64,000 nt of DNA from Aeromonas simiae (GCF_000820125.1 NZ_CDBY01000023.1:62001-126000); one strand, 5' to 3'; positions 16,434 to 26,986 are shown, numbered from the stretch's first letter. Numbers and translations: made by a program. Notes: generated by a model from the letters alone, not told the origin.

Positions 16434-18800
16434 ATGAGCTCCTGCTTCCACTGCGGTGAACCGGTCACCGCCCCCGGCTATGACCTTGAGATAAAGGGCG
16501 TGGTGCACCCCTTCTGCTGCCCAGGCTGCAAGGCGGTGGCCGACACCATCCTCGGCAGCGGGCTGGCCAGCTATTACGAGCACCGCAGCGCCCCCGGCGC
16601 CAAAGGGGATCTGCTCCCCGCCGAGCTGGCTGCCCTCGCCCACTACGATCTGGCCGAGGTGCAGCAAGATTTTGTCAGCGAGCATGGCCGCGAGCGCGAC
16701 ATTCAGCTCACCGTCGAAGGGATCACCTGCGCCGCCTGCGCCTGGCTCATCGAGCGCCATCTGTTCACCCTGCCGGGGCTGCGCTATGTCAACGTCAATA
16801 CCACCACCCACCGCGTCCGGGTGCGCTGGGATCCCGAGCAACTCCCGTTAAGCGAGATCCTCAAGGGGTTTGCCGCCGTTGGCTATCGCGCCTACCCCTT
16901 CCAGACCCACCGGCAGGAGGAGCGCTACGCCCACGAGGTCAAGGGCTACCTCTACCGCATGGGGCTGGCGGGGCTCGGCTCGATGCAGGTGATGATGTGC
17001 TCCATCGCCCTCTACATGGATCTCTTCGTCAGCGTGGAGGAGGAGTTTCTCATCTACTTCAAGTGGATAAGCCTGCTGCTGTCGACCCCCATCATGCTCT
17101 ACTCGGCCCAACCCTTTTACGTGGGGGCCTGGCGCAGCCTGAAACAGGGGCACCTCTCCATGGATGTCTCGGTGTCGCTGGCCCTCATCGGCGCCTTTCT
17201 CGCCTCCATGTGGGCCACCGTGTTCAACACCGGTGAGGTCTACTACGACTCCATCACCATGTTCGTCTTCTTCCTGCTGCTCGGCCGCCTGCTCGAGCTG
17301 CGGGCACGGCGCAAGGCCTCGGAGTCGAGCTCCAACCTGGCACGCATGGTACCGGTGATGGCCACGCGGGTGAGCGGCAATGAAGCGCAATTGGTCGCGG
17401 CCAAGACCCTGGCCGTTGGAGACACCATCCGGGTGCTGGCCGGCGCCACCGTGCCGGCCGATGGCCTCATCCTCGAGGGGACGGCCAGCCTAGATGAATC
17501 GATGCTGACCGGCGAGTCGCTGCCGGTGGCTCGCCACCCCGGTGAGCCGGTCTATGCCGGCACCCTCTGCAGCGACAGCCCGCTGCTGGTGCGGGTCTCC
17601 CGCCCCATCTCGGCCTCGCGTATCGCCCAGATCCTGCGTCTGCAAGAGGCCGCCCTGGAGGAGAAACCGCAATTGGCGGTGATGGCCGACCGCCTCTCGC
17701 GCTACTTCATCCTGGCGCTACTGCTCATCGCCGCCGCCGTCTGGGCCTTCTGGCATGTCCACGCGCCCGAGCAGGCCTTCTGGATCACCCTGGCCGTACT
17801 GGTGGCCACCTGCCCTTGTGCCCTTTCGCTCGCCACCCCCACCGCCTTGACCTCGGCCACCGCCCGCCTCACCCGCGCCGGTATACTGCTGCGCCGTGCT
17901 CAGGTATTAGAGGTGCTGACCCAGGCCACCCGGGTGGTGCTGGACAAGACCGGAACCCTGACAAGCGGCACCATCCGCCTGAGCCGGGTGCAGGCGATGC
18001 AGCCCGAGACGGCCGAGCGGCTGCTGCGGATTGCCGCCAGCCTGGAGGCGCGCTCTGAACACCCTATCGCGCGCGCCTTTCGCCGCCACGAGGCGCCGCT
18101 CCCGGTGACCGACTATCACCTCACTCCGGGCCATGGCGTGGCCGGCACCATCGCCGGCACGCGCTATCGTCTCGGCAGCGCCAGCTGGCTCAAGGCGCCC
18201 ACCGCCTTCGAGCGCGGCCTGTGTATCTGGCTGGAAGAGGAGGGGCTGCTGGTGGCCCGCTTCGAGCTGGACGATGCCCTGCGCCCCGATGCCCCCGGCC
18301 TCATTCAGGCGCTGCATCGGGAGGGGCTCGCCGTCACCATGCTCACCGGCGATGGCTCGGCGCAAGCCGACAGGGTGGCCAGCGAACTGGGGATCGATGC
18401 GCTGATCAAGGGGGCCACCCCCGATGACAAGCTCGCCTACCTCAAGGGGCGCGAATCCAAGGGGGATATCTGCATCATGGTGGGTGACGGCATCAACGAC
18501 GCCCCTGTGCTCGCTGGCGCCCACGCGTCGTTCGCCATGGCCGGCGGCACCGATCTGGCCAAAAACAGTGCCGACGCCATCTTGCTTGGCGACGATCTGA
18601 CCAAGCTGCTGGAGGCGCGCCGCCTCGCCCGCCACACCCGGCGCATCATCCGTCAGAACTTCGCCTGGGCCCTCGGCTACAACCTGCTGGTGCTGCCGCT
18701 GGCCGCCAGTGGCTGGCTGCCCCCCTACCTGGCGGCGGCCGGCATGTCGCTTAGCTCCTTGGTGGTGGTCGGCAACTCCATGAGGCTCGGCAAGCTATGA
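16434..18800 (+). CDS. ccoI: Copper-transporting P1B-type ATPase CcoI/FixI
   Basis: This P-type ATPase exports copper for cbb3 oxidase assembly (788 residues). It has an N-terminal Cys-rich region (CFHCG, FCCPGCKAVAD) and an HMA domain with the CxxC of GITCAACAWLIERH. The membrane ion motif is TCPCALSLATPT near residue 460, the phosphorylation site is DKTGTLTSG near residue 503, and LTGES, SEHPIARAF and GDGINDAPVL complete the P-type set. Its last four bases overlap ccoS (ATGA). Confidence 0.96.
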   Translation: MSSCFHCGEPVTAPGYDLEIKGVVHPFCCPGCKAVADTILGSGLASYYEHRSAPGAKGDLLPAELAALAHYDLAEVQQDFVSEHGRERDIQLTVEGITCAACAWLIERHLFTLPGLRYVNVNTTTHRVRVRWDPEQLPLSEILKGFAAVGYRAYPFQTHRQEERYAHEVKGYLYRMGLAGLGSMQVMMCSIALYMDLFVSVEEEFLIYFKWISLLLSTPIMLYSAQPFYVGAWRSLKQGHLSMDVSVSLALIGAFLASMWATVFNTGEVYYDSITMFVFFLLLGRLLELRARRKASESSSNLARMVPVMATRVSGNEAQLVAAKTLAVGDTIRVLAGATVPADGLILEGTASLDESMLTGESLPVARHPGEPVYAGTLCSDSPLLVRVSRPISASRIAQILRLQEAALEEKPQLAVMADRLSRYFILALLLIAAAVWAFWHVHAPEQAFWITLAVLVATCPCALSLATPTALTSATARLTRAGILLRRAQVLEVLTQATRVVLDKTGTLTSGTIRLSRVQAMQPETAERLLRIAASLEARSEHPIARAFRRHEAPLPVTDYHLTPGHGVAGTIAGTRYRLGSASWLKAPTAFERGLCIWLEEEGLLVARFELDDALRPDAPGLIQALHREGLAVTMLTGDGSAQADRVASELGIDALIKGATPDDKLAYLKGRESKGDICIMVGDGINDAPVLAGAHASFAMAGGTDLAKNSADAILLGDDLTKLLEARRLARHTRRIIRQNFAWALGYNLLVLPLAASGWLPPYLAAAGMSLSSLVVVGNSMRLGKL

Positions 18801-18979
18801 ACATCATCTTCGTGCTCATCCCCATCGCCATCTTGTTCGTCATCATCGCGGCGGTACTGTTCTTCTGGGCCATCCGCGCCGAGCAGTTTGAGGATCTCGA
18901 TCGCCAAGGCTCGAGCATTCTGTTTGACGACGAGGAGCCGTCCACCAAGGAGCCGCAGGATGACCAGCGCGAACCTTGA
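18797..18979 (+). CDS. ccoS: cbb3 oxidase maturation protein CcoS
   Basis: This is a 60-residue single-pass protein (IIFVLIPIAILFVIIAAVLF followed by FWAIRAEQFEDLDRQG), a typical CcoS signature, required for cofactor insertion into the cbb3 oxidase. It overlaps ccoI by four bases and the next gene by 20 bases. Confidence 0.93.
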   Translation: MNIIFVLIPIAILFVIIAAVLFFWAIRAEQFEDLDRQGSSILFDDEEPSTKEPQDDQREP

Positions 18980-19649
18980 TCTACTCGGCGCCCTCTTGAT
19001 GGGATTGGCCGCCAGCAGCCACTGCTTTGCCATGTGCGGCGGCGTGTCGGCGGCGCTCTCCATGGCCATTCCCGCCCACCATCAGCGCTTCACGCCGCGT
19101 CTGGCCTACCTGCTTTGCTACAACGCAGGGCGCATCGCCAGCTATGTGCTGGCCGGGGCGCTTGCGGGCGGGTTGCTGGCCTCGCTGGCCGAACTGGGCC
19201 AAAGCCGTCACGCCCTGGTCGGCCTGCAACTGGTAGCCGCACTGATGATGATGGCGGTAGGGCTCTACCTGGCAGGCTGGTGGCAGGGGGTATTGGCTAT
19301 CGAACGGCTCGGGGCCCGCCTGTGGCCGCTGATCCGCCCTCTGGCCAACCGCTGCCTGCCACTGCGCACCCCGCTGGCAGCCCTCCCCTTTGGCATGGTA
19401 TGGGGCTGGCTTCCCTGCGGCATGGTCTACTCCATGCTGACTTGGAGCGCCGCCGCTGGCAGCGCCGGTCAGGGGGCCTTGGTGATGCTCAGCTTTGGAA
19501 TCGGCACGCTGCCGACCCTGTTTGCCTTGGGAGGATTAGCCGATCGGCTGCGCTACTGGCTCGCCCAACGCAGCCTGCGCCTGGGCAGTGCCATCTTGCT
19601 GATCCTGTTCGGCCTGCATGCCCTCTGGGTGGGGATTAGACTCCTTTAG
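18960..19649 (+). CDS. TauE/SafE-like membrane protein of the cbb3 cluster
   Basis: This 229-residue polytopic membrane protein belongs to the sulfite exporter TauE/SafE-like family (COG2836 type) commonly placed behind ccoS. Motifs are ASSHCFAMCGGVSAAL near the N-terminus and GMVWGWLPCGMVYSML in the middle; the paired Cys suggest a metal or redox role. The start MTSANLDLLG lies inside ccoS, which implies coupled translation; an upstream in-frame ATG would give a non-membrane extension. The transported substrate is unknown; copper or thiol handling for oxidase assembly is inferred from position. Confidence 0.85.
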   Translation: MTSANLDLLGALLMGLAASSHCFAMCGGVSAALSMAIPAHHQRFTPRLAYLLCYNAGRIASYVLAGALAGGLLASLAELGQSRHALVGLQLVAALMMMAVGLYLAGWWQGVLAIERLGARLWPLIRPLANRCLPLRTPLAALPFGMVWGWLPCGMVYSMLTWSAAAGSAGQGALVMLSFGIGTLPTLFALGGLADRLRYWLAQRSLRLGSAILLILFGLHALWVGIRLL

Positions 19650-19686
19650 GACTCTATCCAACTGTGGGTGGTTAATGGTAGACTCT

Positions 19687-19700
19687 TTGACATAAATCAA
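19687..19700 (+). promoter_or_regulatory. FNR box upstream of fnr
   Basis: TTGACATAAATCAA differs from the FNR consensus TTGATnnnnATCAA at one position. It is 16 bp before the fnr start codon, so bound FNR would block its own transcription or elongation, as in E. coli. Confidence 0.75.
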
Positions 19701-19716
19701 TTCTTTCGAAGCGCCT

Positions 19717-20472
19717 ATGATACCGGAAAAGAAAGCTGGCAGACGCGTGCAGAGCGGCGGTTGTGCCATCCACTGCCAGGATTGCAGCATCAGCCAACTC
19801 TGTATCCCCTTCACGCTCAACGACAATGAGCTGGATATGCTCGATAGCATCATCGAGCGTAAAAAGCCGATCCAGAAGGGTGAAGAGCTGTTCAAAGCAG
19901 GCGATGAGCTCAAGTCGCTCTATGCCATCCGCTCCGGTACCATCAAGTCCTACACCATCACCGAGCAGGGGGATGAGCAGATCACCGCCTTCCATCTGGC
20001 CGGCGATCTGGTGGGTTTTGATGCGATTCATAAGCAGGCCCACCCCTCTTTCGCGCAAGCCTTAGAAACCGCGATGGTGTGCGAGATCCCATTTGATGTC
20101 CTCGATGACCTTTCAGGCAAGATGCCCAAGCTGCGCCAGCAGATCATGCGCCTGATGAGCAATGAGATCATGGGCGATCAGGAGATGATCCTGCTGCTCT
20201 CCAAGAAAAACGCGGAGGAGCGTCTCGCCGCCTTCCTCTACAACCTGTCGATGCGTTTTTCCGAGCGGGGTTTCTCCGCCCGTGAGTTCCGCCTTTCCAT
20301 GACCCGTGGCGACATTGGCAACTATCTTGGCCTCACGGTGGAAACCATTAGCCGCCTGCTCGGCCGTTTCCAGAAGACCGGCCTCATCAGCGTCAAGGGC
20401 AAATACATCACCGTCCTCGATCCGCAAGCGCTGGCCAACATGGCTGGCAGCACCCCGACCGACTGCAATTGA
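19717..20472 (+). CDS. fnr: Fumarate and nitrate reduction regulator Fnr (EtrA)
   Basis: This is an oxygen-sensing global regulator of the CRP family (251 residues). The four 4Fe-4S ligands are Cys20, Cys23, Cys29 ([10 protein letters not shown]) and the Cys in [10 protein letters not shown]. The C-terminal helix-turn-helix recognition helix is [13 protein letters not shown], whose Glu and Ser-Arg contact TTGAT half-sites. An extra Cys16 precedes the cluster ligands, as in E. coli. The adjoining uspE and cbb3 assembly genes are its usual neighbours, and an FNR box lies upstream. Confidence 0.97.
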   Translation: MIPEKKAGRRVQSGGCAIHCQDCSISQLCIPFTLNDNELDMLDSIIERKKPIQKGEELFKAGDELKSLYAIRSGTIKSYTITEQGDEQITAFHLAGDLVGFDAIHKQAHPSFAQALETAMVCEIPFDVLDDLSGKMPKLRQQIMRLMSNEIMGDQEMILLLSKKNAEERLAAFLYNLSMRFSERGFSAREFRLSMTRGDIGNYLGLTVETISRLLGRFQKTGLISVKGKYITVLDPQALANMAGSTPTDCN

Positions 20473-20480
20473 TCTCCCCC

Positions 20481-20507
20481 GCCGGATCACCACAAAGGTG
20501 ATCCGGC
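20481..20507 (+). terminator. Stem-loop after fnr
   Basis: GCCGGATCACC pairs perfectly with GGTGATCCGGC around ACAAA. Only a mixed C/T tract follows, so it is a weak intrinsic terminator or a stability hairpin. Confidence 0.6.
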
Positions 20508-20590
20508 CCACGCCCCTTCTCTCCCATCTGATCTACCCTTGTAAATAGCCGAACTACCGTCTACCGAGGCTGTGCTGCGAGGGAGGATAT

Positions 20591-21535
20591 ATGGTCAAAT
20601 ACCGCAAAATTCTGGTTGTCGCCAACCCGGAAGAGGAGCTGCAAGTCGCCCTGAGCCGCGCCGTCAAGGTGGCCGAGCTGGAGCAGGATGCCGAGTTGAC
20701 CCTGCTACTCCCTATCTACGACTTCTCCTATGAAATGACCTCCATGCTCTCGGCCGAGGAGCGCCGTGAGATGCAAGATGGCGTCATCGCCCAGCGTAGC
20801 GAGTGGCTCGAACAACTGCTTGCCCCCTACCAGGCTCAGGGGCTCAAGGTCGCCAGCAAGGTGGTGTGGCACAGTCGCCCGTTCGAGTGCATCCTGCAGG
20901 AGGTGCTGACCGAGGGGTATGATCTGGTGGTCAAGGCCACCCACCATCACAGCTTTCTGCAAACCTTCATCTTTACTCCGACCGACTGGCACCTGCTGCG
21001 CAAATGCCCCTGCCCCATCTTGCTGGTCAAGGAGGGGCAATGGGTTCGTGGCGGCCATATTATCGCGGCCATCAACTGCACCAGTGAGGATACCGAACAG
21101 CAAAAACTCAACGAGCGCATCACGGCCGAGGGGCTTGAAGTGGCCGAGTTACTGGGAGCCAGCCTCTATCTGGTCAACACCTACCCGGGCACTCCGGTCA
21201 ATGTCGCCATCGAACTTCCCGAGTTTGATCCCCGCGCCTACAGCGAGGCCATCCGTACCCATCATGAACAGCTGATGCACCAGCACGCCGCGCACTTCGG
21301 TATTGGCGAGGCATGGACCCGAGTCCGCGAGGGATTACCGGAGGAGGTGCTGCCCGAGCTGGCCAGGGAGCTCAATGCCAACCTGATGATCATGGGCTGC
21401 GTTGGTCGCACCGGGCTCTCGGCGGCCCTGCTTGGCAATACCGCCGAGCAGGTGGTGGATCAGCTCCACTGCGACATGCTGATCTTAAAGCCTGACGACT
21501 ACGTCTGCCCCGTCGCAACCCGCCGCAAGGGTTGA
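20591..21535 (+). CDS. uspE: Universal stress protein UspE
   Basis: This is a tandem-domain universal stress protein (314 residues): two Usp folds, about residues 1-150 and 155-300. The second ends with the nucleotide-loop-like motif [20 protein letters not shown]. The strong ribosome site GGGAGGA precedes the ATG. It follows fnr on the same strand, as in E. coli; UspE is associated with stress resistance, aggregation and motility control. Confidence 0.93.
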   Translation: MVKYRKILVVANPEEELQVALSRAVKVAELEQDAELTLLLPIYDFSYEMTSMLSAEERREMQDGVIAQRSEWLEQLLAPYQAQGLKVASKVVWHSRPFECILQEVLTEGYDLVVKATHHHSFLQTFIFTPTDWHLLRKCPCPILLVKEGQWVRGGHIIAAINCTSEDTEQQKLNERITAEGLEVAELLGASLYLVNTYPGTPVNVAIELPEFDPRAYSEAIRTHHEQLMHQHAAHFGIGEAWTRVREGLPEEVLPELARELNANLMIMGCVGRTGLSAALLGNTAEQVVDQLHCDMLILKPDDYVCPVATRRKG

Positions 21536-21558
21536 CTTGCCCTGACCCGGGACACGGC

Positions 21559-21564
21559 TATAAT
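21559..21564 (+). promoter_or_regulatory. Consensus -10 upstream of ttcA
   Basis: TATAAT matches the -10 consensus exactly and is 34 bp before the ttcA ATG. The -35 is uncertain: TTGACT is 21 bp upstream (too far) and TTGCCC is 15 bp upstream. Confidence 0.4.
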
Positions 21565-21597
21565 ACCCGCCTGTTTTTGTCCCGGGTTTTTGACGCC

Positions 21598-22506
21598 ATG
21601 CAAGACGCGCTCACCGCCAAAGAGAAATACAACTTCAACAAGCTGCAAAAACGCCTACGCCGCAACGTAGGCCAGGCCATTGCCGACTTCAACATGATTG
21701 AGGAAGGCGATCGGATCATGGTGTGCCTCTCCGGTGGCAAGGACAGCTTCGGCATGCTCGACATCCTGATGAACCTGCAGCAGAGCGCGCCGGTGCATTT
21801 CGAGCTGGTCGCCGTGAACCTGGATCAGAAGCAACCCGGCTTCCCCGAGCACATTCTGCCCGAATACCTTGCCGGCCTCGGCGTCGAGTACAAGATTGTC
21901 GAGGAGGATACCTACTCCATCGTCAAGGAGAAGATCCCCGAGGGCAAGACCACTTGCTCGCTCTGCTCACGTCTGCGCCGCGGTATTCTCTATCGCACCG
22001 CCCAGGAGCTGGGCTGCACCAAGATTGCGCTGGGCCACCACCGCGACGATATCCTCGAGACCCTGTTCCTCAACATGTTCTATGGCGGCAAACTGAAATC
22101 CATGCCGCCCAAGCTGGTGAGCGACGATGGCAAGAACGTGGTGATCCGCCCGCTGGCTTACTGCAAAGAGAAGGATCTGGTGCGCTATGCCGACGCCAAG
22201 GCCTTCCCCATCATCCCCTGCAACCTGTGTGGCTCGCAGGAGAACCTGCAACGCAAGGCCATCAAACAGATGATGCAGGAGTGGGATCGCCGCTTCCCCG
22301 GTCGCATCGAGACCATGTTCACCGCCATCCAGGACGTGGTACCGAGCCACCTGCTCGATCACTCGCTGTTTGACTTCAAGAGCATCAACCGCGACTCCGG
22401 CATCATCGATGGCGGCGACAAGGCCTTCGATCCCCCCGAGCTGCCGGCCTCCCCCCTGCTCGACATCGACAGCATGGAGCGCCTCGACGTGATTGAGGTG
22501 CGCTAA
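21598..22506 (+). CDS. ttcA: tRNA 2-thiocytidine biosynthesis protein TtcA
   Basis: This enzyme thiolates cytidine 32 of certain tRNAs using a 4Fe-4S cluster and ATP (302 residues). The PP-loop SGGKDS is at residues 45-50, and the two CxxC pairs are CSLC and [25 protein letters not shown] is the family signature. The start [17 protein letters not shown] is chosen by homology; an in-frame upstream ATG inside the end of uspE would place the promoter within the gene. A bidirectional terminator follows. Confidence 0.96.
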   Translation: MQDALTAKEKYNFNKLQKRLRRNVGQAIADFNMIEEGDRIMVCLSGGKDSFGMLDILMNLQQSAPVHFELVAVNLDQKQPGFPEHILPEYLAGLGVEYKIVEEDTYSIVKEKIPEGKTTCSLCSRLRRGILYRTAQELGCTKIALGHHRDDILETLFLNMFYGGKLKSMPPKLVSDDGKNVVIRPLAYCKEKDLVRYADAKAFPIIPCNLCGSQENLQRKAIKQMMQEWDRRFPGRIETMFTAIQDVVPSHLLDHSLFDFKSINRDSGIIDGGDKAFDPPELPASPLLDIDSMERLDVIEVR

Positions 22507-22530
22507 CCCTAGCCGCCCGAGATGCAGAGA

Positions 22531-22561
22531 GTAAAAAGGAGCCTTGATGGCTCCTTTTTAC
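22531..22561. terminator. Bidirectional terminator after ttcA
   Basis: GTAAAAAGGAGCC and GGCTCCTTTTTAC pair perfectly around TTGAT, serving convergent ttcA and the minus-strand gene beyond. Confidence 0.93.
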
Positions 22562-22592
22562 GTACTGTGTTCATGCTCTGCACCTTGACCGG

Positions 22593-23240
22593 CTATCGCG
22601 CCGGCAGCCAGGGGGTCAGGCGCAGCACCGGCGAGTCCAGCTGCAACGTGCCGCCAGAGAAGGCTGCCAGCGAGCCCTTATCGAGGGTCAGCTGATGCGC
22701 TTTCCAGGCCAGCGTTTGTCTGCGCCCCTGCACCTGCAACGCACCTTCGCCACGTTCGGCCAGCATCTCAAGGCGCACGCCCTGCATCTCGGGCAAAAAG
22801 AGCCGCCCGAGCCTGCCCGACATCTGCTCAAGCAACCGCTGCATGTCGCCCTGTGCCTGCTCGAGTGTCGCCACCTGGAGCAGACCGGGTGATAACTCGG
22901 CCATCACCTGCACCGAGAGGCTGCACTGGGACTCGTCACCCAGCTCGAGCACCACCTTCGTCTTGTCGAGGCTTAGCCCCTCGTCATACGGCAAACGCAA
23001 CTCGGCATCGGCCGTGATGGCGATCGGCACATGGCGATCCAGCGTCTCGACGCGGCCGCCCAGCACGGCGCAGCGCCGTCCATTTTGCTGATCGGTCAGA
23101 TAAAACCCGAGCCGGGCTAACCCAACGTCCCCCTTGGCCGCCCGCTGCATCGGGCCGTAGAAGTCGGCATAGCTTATCTCAAGCGGCCAGGCCGATGCGC
23201 CGCCGGCCAGCAGCAGTGCCCCCATCCATGCTGACTTCAT
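22593..23240 (-). CDS. Periplasmic protein, DUF2987-like
   Basis: This 215-residue secreted protein has a signal peptide (MKSAWMGALLLAGGASA). The mature part begins LEISYADFYGPMQRAAKGDVG and includes ARLGFYLTDQQNGRRCAV, which resembles the DUF2987 family of Vibrio, Shewanella and Aeromonas as I remember it. Two cysteines (GRRCAV and ESQCSL) could form a disulfide. The function is unknown. The start is placed at the signal peptide; an upstream in-frame ATG adds a Gly-rich segment and is unlikely. It follows the membrane protein gene after only eight bases, so the two are probably an operon. Confidence 0.8.
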   Translation of the reverse strand: MKSAWMGALLLAGGASAWPLEISYADFYGPMQRAAKGDVGLARLGFYLTDQQNGRRCAVLGGRVETLDRHVPIAITADAELRLPYDEGLSLDKTKVVLELGDESQCSLSVQVMAELSPGLLQVATLEQAQGDMQRLLEQMSGRLGRLFLPEMQGVRLEMLAERGEGALQVQGRRQTLAWKAHQLTLDKGSLAAFSGGTLQLDSPVLRLTPWLPAR

Positions 23241-23248
23241 CTGCCCTC

Positions 23249-24004
23249 CTAGGCGTTGAAGTGATCCGGCTCCGTCGGCGCCTCCGACACCTCCACGGCG
23301 ATGCCGCACAGATCCCGGTAGAGAATGCCCTTGATGTTGTAATAAAGGGGGGCGACCAGAAGCAGGCCAAGCCCCATGGGGATGAAGGCCAGCATGAAGA
23401 GCGCCAGCATCACCATGTGCAGCACGAGGAGCGAAGGCCAGCCGTGCAGGAACAGACGGACCGAGGTGACGATCGCCTGCCAGGGGGTCATGCCCCGCTC
23501 CAGCAGCAGCGGCACGCTAAAGAGCAGCGCCATGTTGAGCAGGGCGGTAGGCAGCAACACCAGTAGCATGGGGGCACCCAGCATGGAGAGCAGGGTTCCC
23601 GCCAGCGACCCCATCAGGGTCGTGAGCAAGGAGAGGGTGCCAAGGCGGATGAAGTGGCGAAAGAAGTCGAACACCTGGGCGGCGCGGGCCCGGACTCCGA
23701 TGGCCTGCTGCACCCCGAGCATATCGAGGGCGGCGGTCATGGGGGCCATGATGACGGTGATGAGCAGGCTTAAGGTGAGCGACAGATCCATGCTCTCCTC
23801 CCCCTCTGTGGTGATGGAGTGGCCCAGCACCCATTGGGTCAGCAGCAACCAGATGGCCACCACGCCGACGATGGCCAACAGCAGCCCGAAACCATTGCGA
23901 CGAGTCTGAGTCCACCCTTCCGTCAGCAGGCCGCGAAGATCGATACGATAGCCCTGGGTCAGGGAGTGTTGCAGATCTCCCCCGATACGAATTCTGTTGC
24001 TCAC
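23249..24004 (-). CDS. Uncharacterised polytopic membrane protein
   Basis: I do not recognise this protein. From the GTG start proposed here (VSNRIRIGGDLQHSL) it is 251 residues with five or six hydrophobic segments, including LLLAIVGVVAIWLLLTQW, LSLLITVIMAPMTAALDML and VLHMVMLALFMLAFIPMGL, and ends in an acidic cytoplasmic-type tail. The layout resembles YciC/BPSS1780-type membrane proteins, a weak impression only. An ATG at 24061 would extend it by 19 residues; I prefer the GTG because a TATAAT-like -10 lies within that extension. It is probably co-transcribed with the DUF2987-like gene. Confidence 0.7.
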   Translation of the reverse strand: MSNRIRIGGDLQHSLTQGYRIDLRGLLTEGWTQTRRNGFGLLLAIVGVVAIWLLLTQWVLGHSITTEGEESMDLSLTLSLLITVIMAPMTAALDMLGVQQAIGVRARAAQVFDFFRHFIRLGTLSLLTTLMGSLAGTLLSMLGAPMLLVLLPTALLNMALLFSVPLLLERGMTPWQAIVTSVRLFLHGWPSLLVLHMVMLALFMLAFIPMGLGLLLVAPLYYNIKGILYRDLCGIAVEVSEAPTEPDHFNA

Positions 24005-24124
24005 GTTTGTGCCGACTCTCGATATGCGTGAAAAATAGCGCTGCATTATATCTCGAATCATGCGTGGATCAGCTTTTTTGCCATCATCTCCTGGCAGGAT
24101 CGTCTCATGAAGGGTGAAAAGGCT

Positions 24125-24167
24125 TTGAATTCAAGGGGGGCAGCTCTAAAATACTGCCCTCTTTTTT
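24125..24167 (+). promoter_or_regulatory. potA promoter embedded in an inverted repeat
   Basis: TTGAAT (24125-24130) and TAAAAT (24147-24152) form a -35/-10 pair with a 16-bp spacer. An 11-bp imperfect inverted repeat (core GGGCAG and CTGCCC, 24133-24164) flanks the -10 and ends in TTTTTT. It can be read as an operator over the promoter or as a terminator of read-through; a promoter farther upstream would make it an attenuator. Confidence 0.5.
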
Positions 24168-24201
24168 CATGATGGCCAGCGGGTGGGGTAATACTGCGTC
24201 G

Positions 24202-25294
<1,093 letters not shown>

Positions 25295-25308
<14 letters not shown>

Positions 25309-26203
25309 TCGCATCAAGGAGGCCCCTCTGCGCCCTCCCTCAAATGGCTTTGCCCACAACGGTTTTCGCAATCTGGCCATCGCCCTCATTGTGGGCTGGC
25401 TCACCCTGTTTGTGCTGTTTCCCAACCTGATGATCCTGGCGGTCAGCCTGCTGACCCGGGATGAAAGGCAGATGATTGCCCCCCTGTTTACCCTCGGCAA
25501 CTACCTGCGCCTGCTCGACCCCCTCTACTGGGATGTGATCCTCCATTCGCTCTGGCTGGCGCTGCTGGCGACCCTCATCTGTCTGGCGACCGGCTATCCG
25601 TTTGCCTGGCTGGTGGCCCGCCTGCCGGCCCGAGTGCGCCCCCTGCTGCTGTTTCTGGTGGTGGTGCCGTTTTGGACCAACTCCCTCATCCGCACCTACG
25701 CCCTCAAGGTGCTGATGGGCACCCGTGGCCTTGTCAACGGGCTGCTGCTGGATCTGGGGCTCATCGAGCGCCCCATTCAGATGATGTACACCGAGTTTGC
25801 CGTCATCATCGGCCTGGTCTATGTGCTGCTGCCCTTCATGATTTTGCCGCTCTACTCGGCGATGGAGAAGCTCGATCTGCGCCTGCTTGAGGCGGCGCAG
25901 GATCTCGGTGCCAGCCCCTTGCAGCGCTTTGTCCACGTGGTGCTCCCCCTGACCCTGCCCGGCATCGTCGCCGGCTGCCTGCTGGTATTCCTGCCCGCCA
26001 TGGGGATGTTCTACGTCTCGGATCTGTTAGGGGGCGCCAAGCACCTGCTCATCGGCAACGTCATCAAGACGGCGTTTCTCAACACCCGTGACTGGCCGTT
26101 TGGCGCCGCCACCAGCGTCACGCTCACCGTGCTGATGGGGCTGCTGCTCTGGTGTTACTGGCGCGCCGGCAAGCTGCTGCGCAGGAAGGGGACTCTGGCA
26201 TGA
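25295..26203 (+). CDS. potB: Spermidine/putrescine ABC transporter permease PotB
   Basis: This is an inner-membrane permease of the polyamine importer, 302 residues with six transmembrane segments. The permease EAA motif is [20 protein letters not shown]. Other matches to E. coli PotB are [34 protein letters not shown] and [14 protein letters not shown]. The N-terminus has about 27 additional residues compared with E. coli. It overlaps potA upstream and shares ATGA with potC. Confidence 0.95.
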
Positions 26204-26964
26204 TGCGTCTGCTTAAGGGGGGCTACTTGGCCCTGATCTACGCCTACCTCTACATCCCCATCGCGGTGCTGATCGCCAACTCCTTCAATGCCTCAAAATA
26301 CGGCATCGACTGGCGTGGCTTCACCTGGCAGTGGTACGAAAAGCTGCTTGGCAATGCCAGCATGATGCAGGCGGCCCAGCACTCGATGACCATAGCGGCC
26401 CTCTCGGCCAGCGCGGCGGTGGCCATCGGCACCCTGGCGGCGGTGGCTCTGTTTCGTTACCGCTTTCGCGGCAAGCCCTATGTGGGCGGCCTGCTGTTTG
26501 TGGTGATGATGTCTCCCGACATCGTCATGGCTATCTCCCTGCTCACCCTGTTTGTGCTGCTGGGGGTCAAGCTCGGCTTTGTGACCCTGCTGATCGCCCA
26601 CATCACTTTCAGCCTGCCGTTCGTGGTGATCACCGTCTATGCGCGGTTGGTGGGGTTTGATGTGAAGATGCTGGAGGCGGCCCGTGATCTCGGAGCAGGA
26701 GAGTGGGTGATCTTTCGCCGCATCCTGTTACCGCTGGCCATGCCCGCCATCGCCGCCGGCTGGCTGCTGGCCTTCACCCTGTCGCTCGACGATGTGGTGA
26801 TCAGCTCGTTTGTCACCGGCCCCAGCTATGAGATCTTGCCGCTCAAGATCTACTCCATGGTCAAGGTGGGGGTCTCACCCGAGGTCAACGCCCTGGCCAC
26901 CCTGATGCTCGGATTCTCACTGGCGCTGGTGCTGCTCTCCCAGTGGCTACTGCGCCGCAAATAA
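26200..26964 (+). CDS. potC: Spermidine/putrescine ABC transporter permease PotC
   Basis: This is the second permease of the polyamine importer (254 residues). Near-identity to E. coli PotC is visible in YAYLYIPIAVLIANSFNASK, MMSPDIVMAISLLTLF, the EAA loop EAARDLGAGEWVIFRRILLP, and SFVTGPSYEILPLKIYSM. The ATG overlaps the potB TGA. A short stem-loop separates it from potD. Confidence 0.96.
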   Translation: MMRLLKGGYLALIYAYLYIPIAVLIANSFNASKYGIDWRGFTWQWYEKLLGNASMMQAAQHSMTIAALSASAAVAIGTLAAVALFRYRFRGKPYVGGLLFVVMMSPDIVMAISLLTLFVLLGVKLGFVTLLIAHITFSLPFVVITVYARLVGFDVKMLEAARDLGAGEWVIFRRILLPLAMPAIAAGWLLAFTLSLDDVVISSFVTGPSYEILPLKIYSMVKVGVSPEVNALATLMLGFSLALVLLSQWLLRRK

Positions 26965-26968
26965 TTCC

Positions 26969-26986
26969 GTCGCCCGGACGGGCGAC
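26969..26986 (+). repeat. Stem-loop between potC and potD
   Basis: GTCGCCC and GGGCGAC form a perfect 7-bp stem around GGAC, followed by TTGTTT. It may protect or partly terminate the upstream message, so that potD can be expressed at a different level from the membrane genes. Confidence 0.55.
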
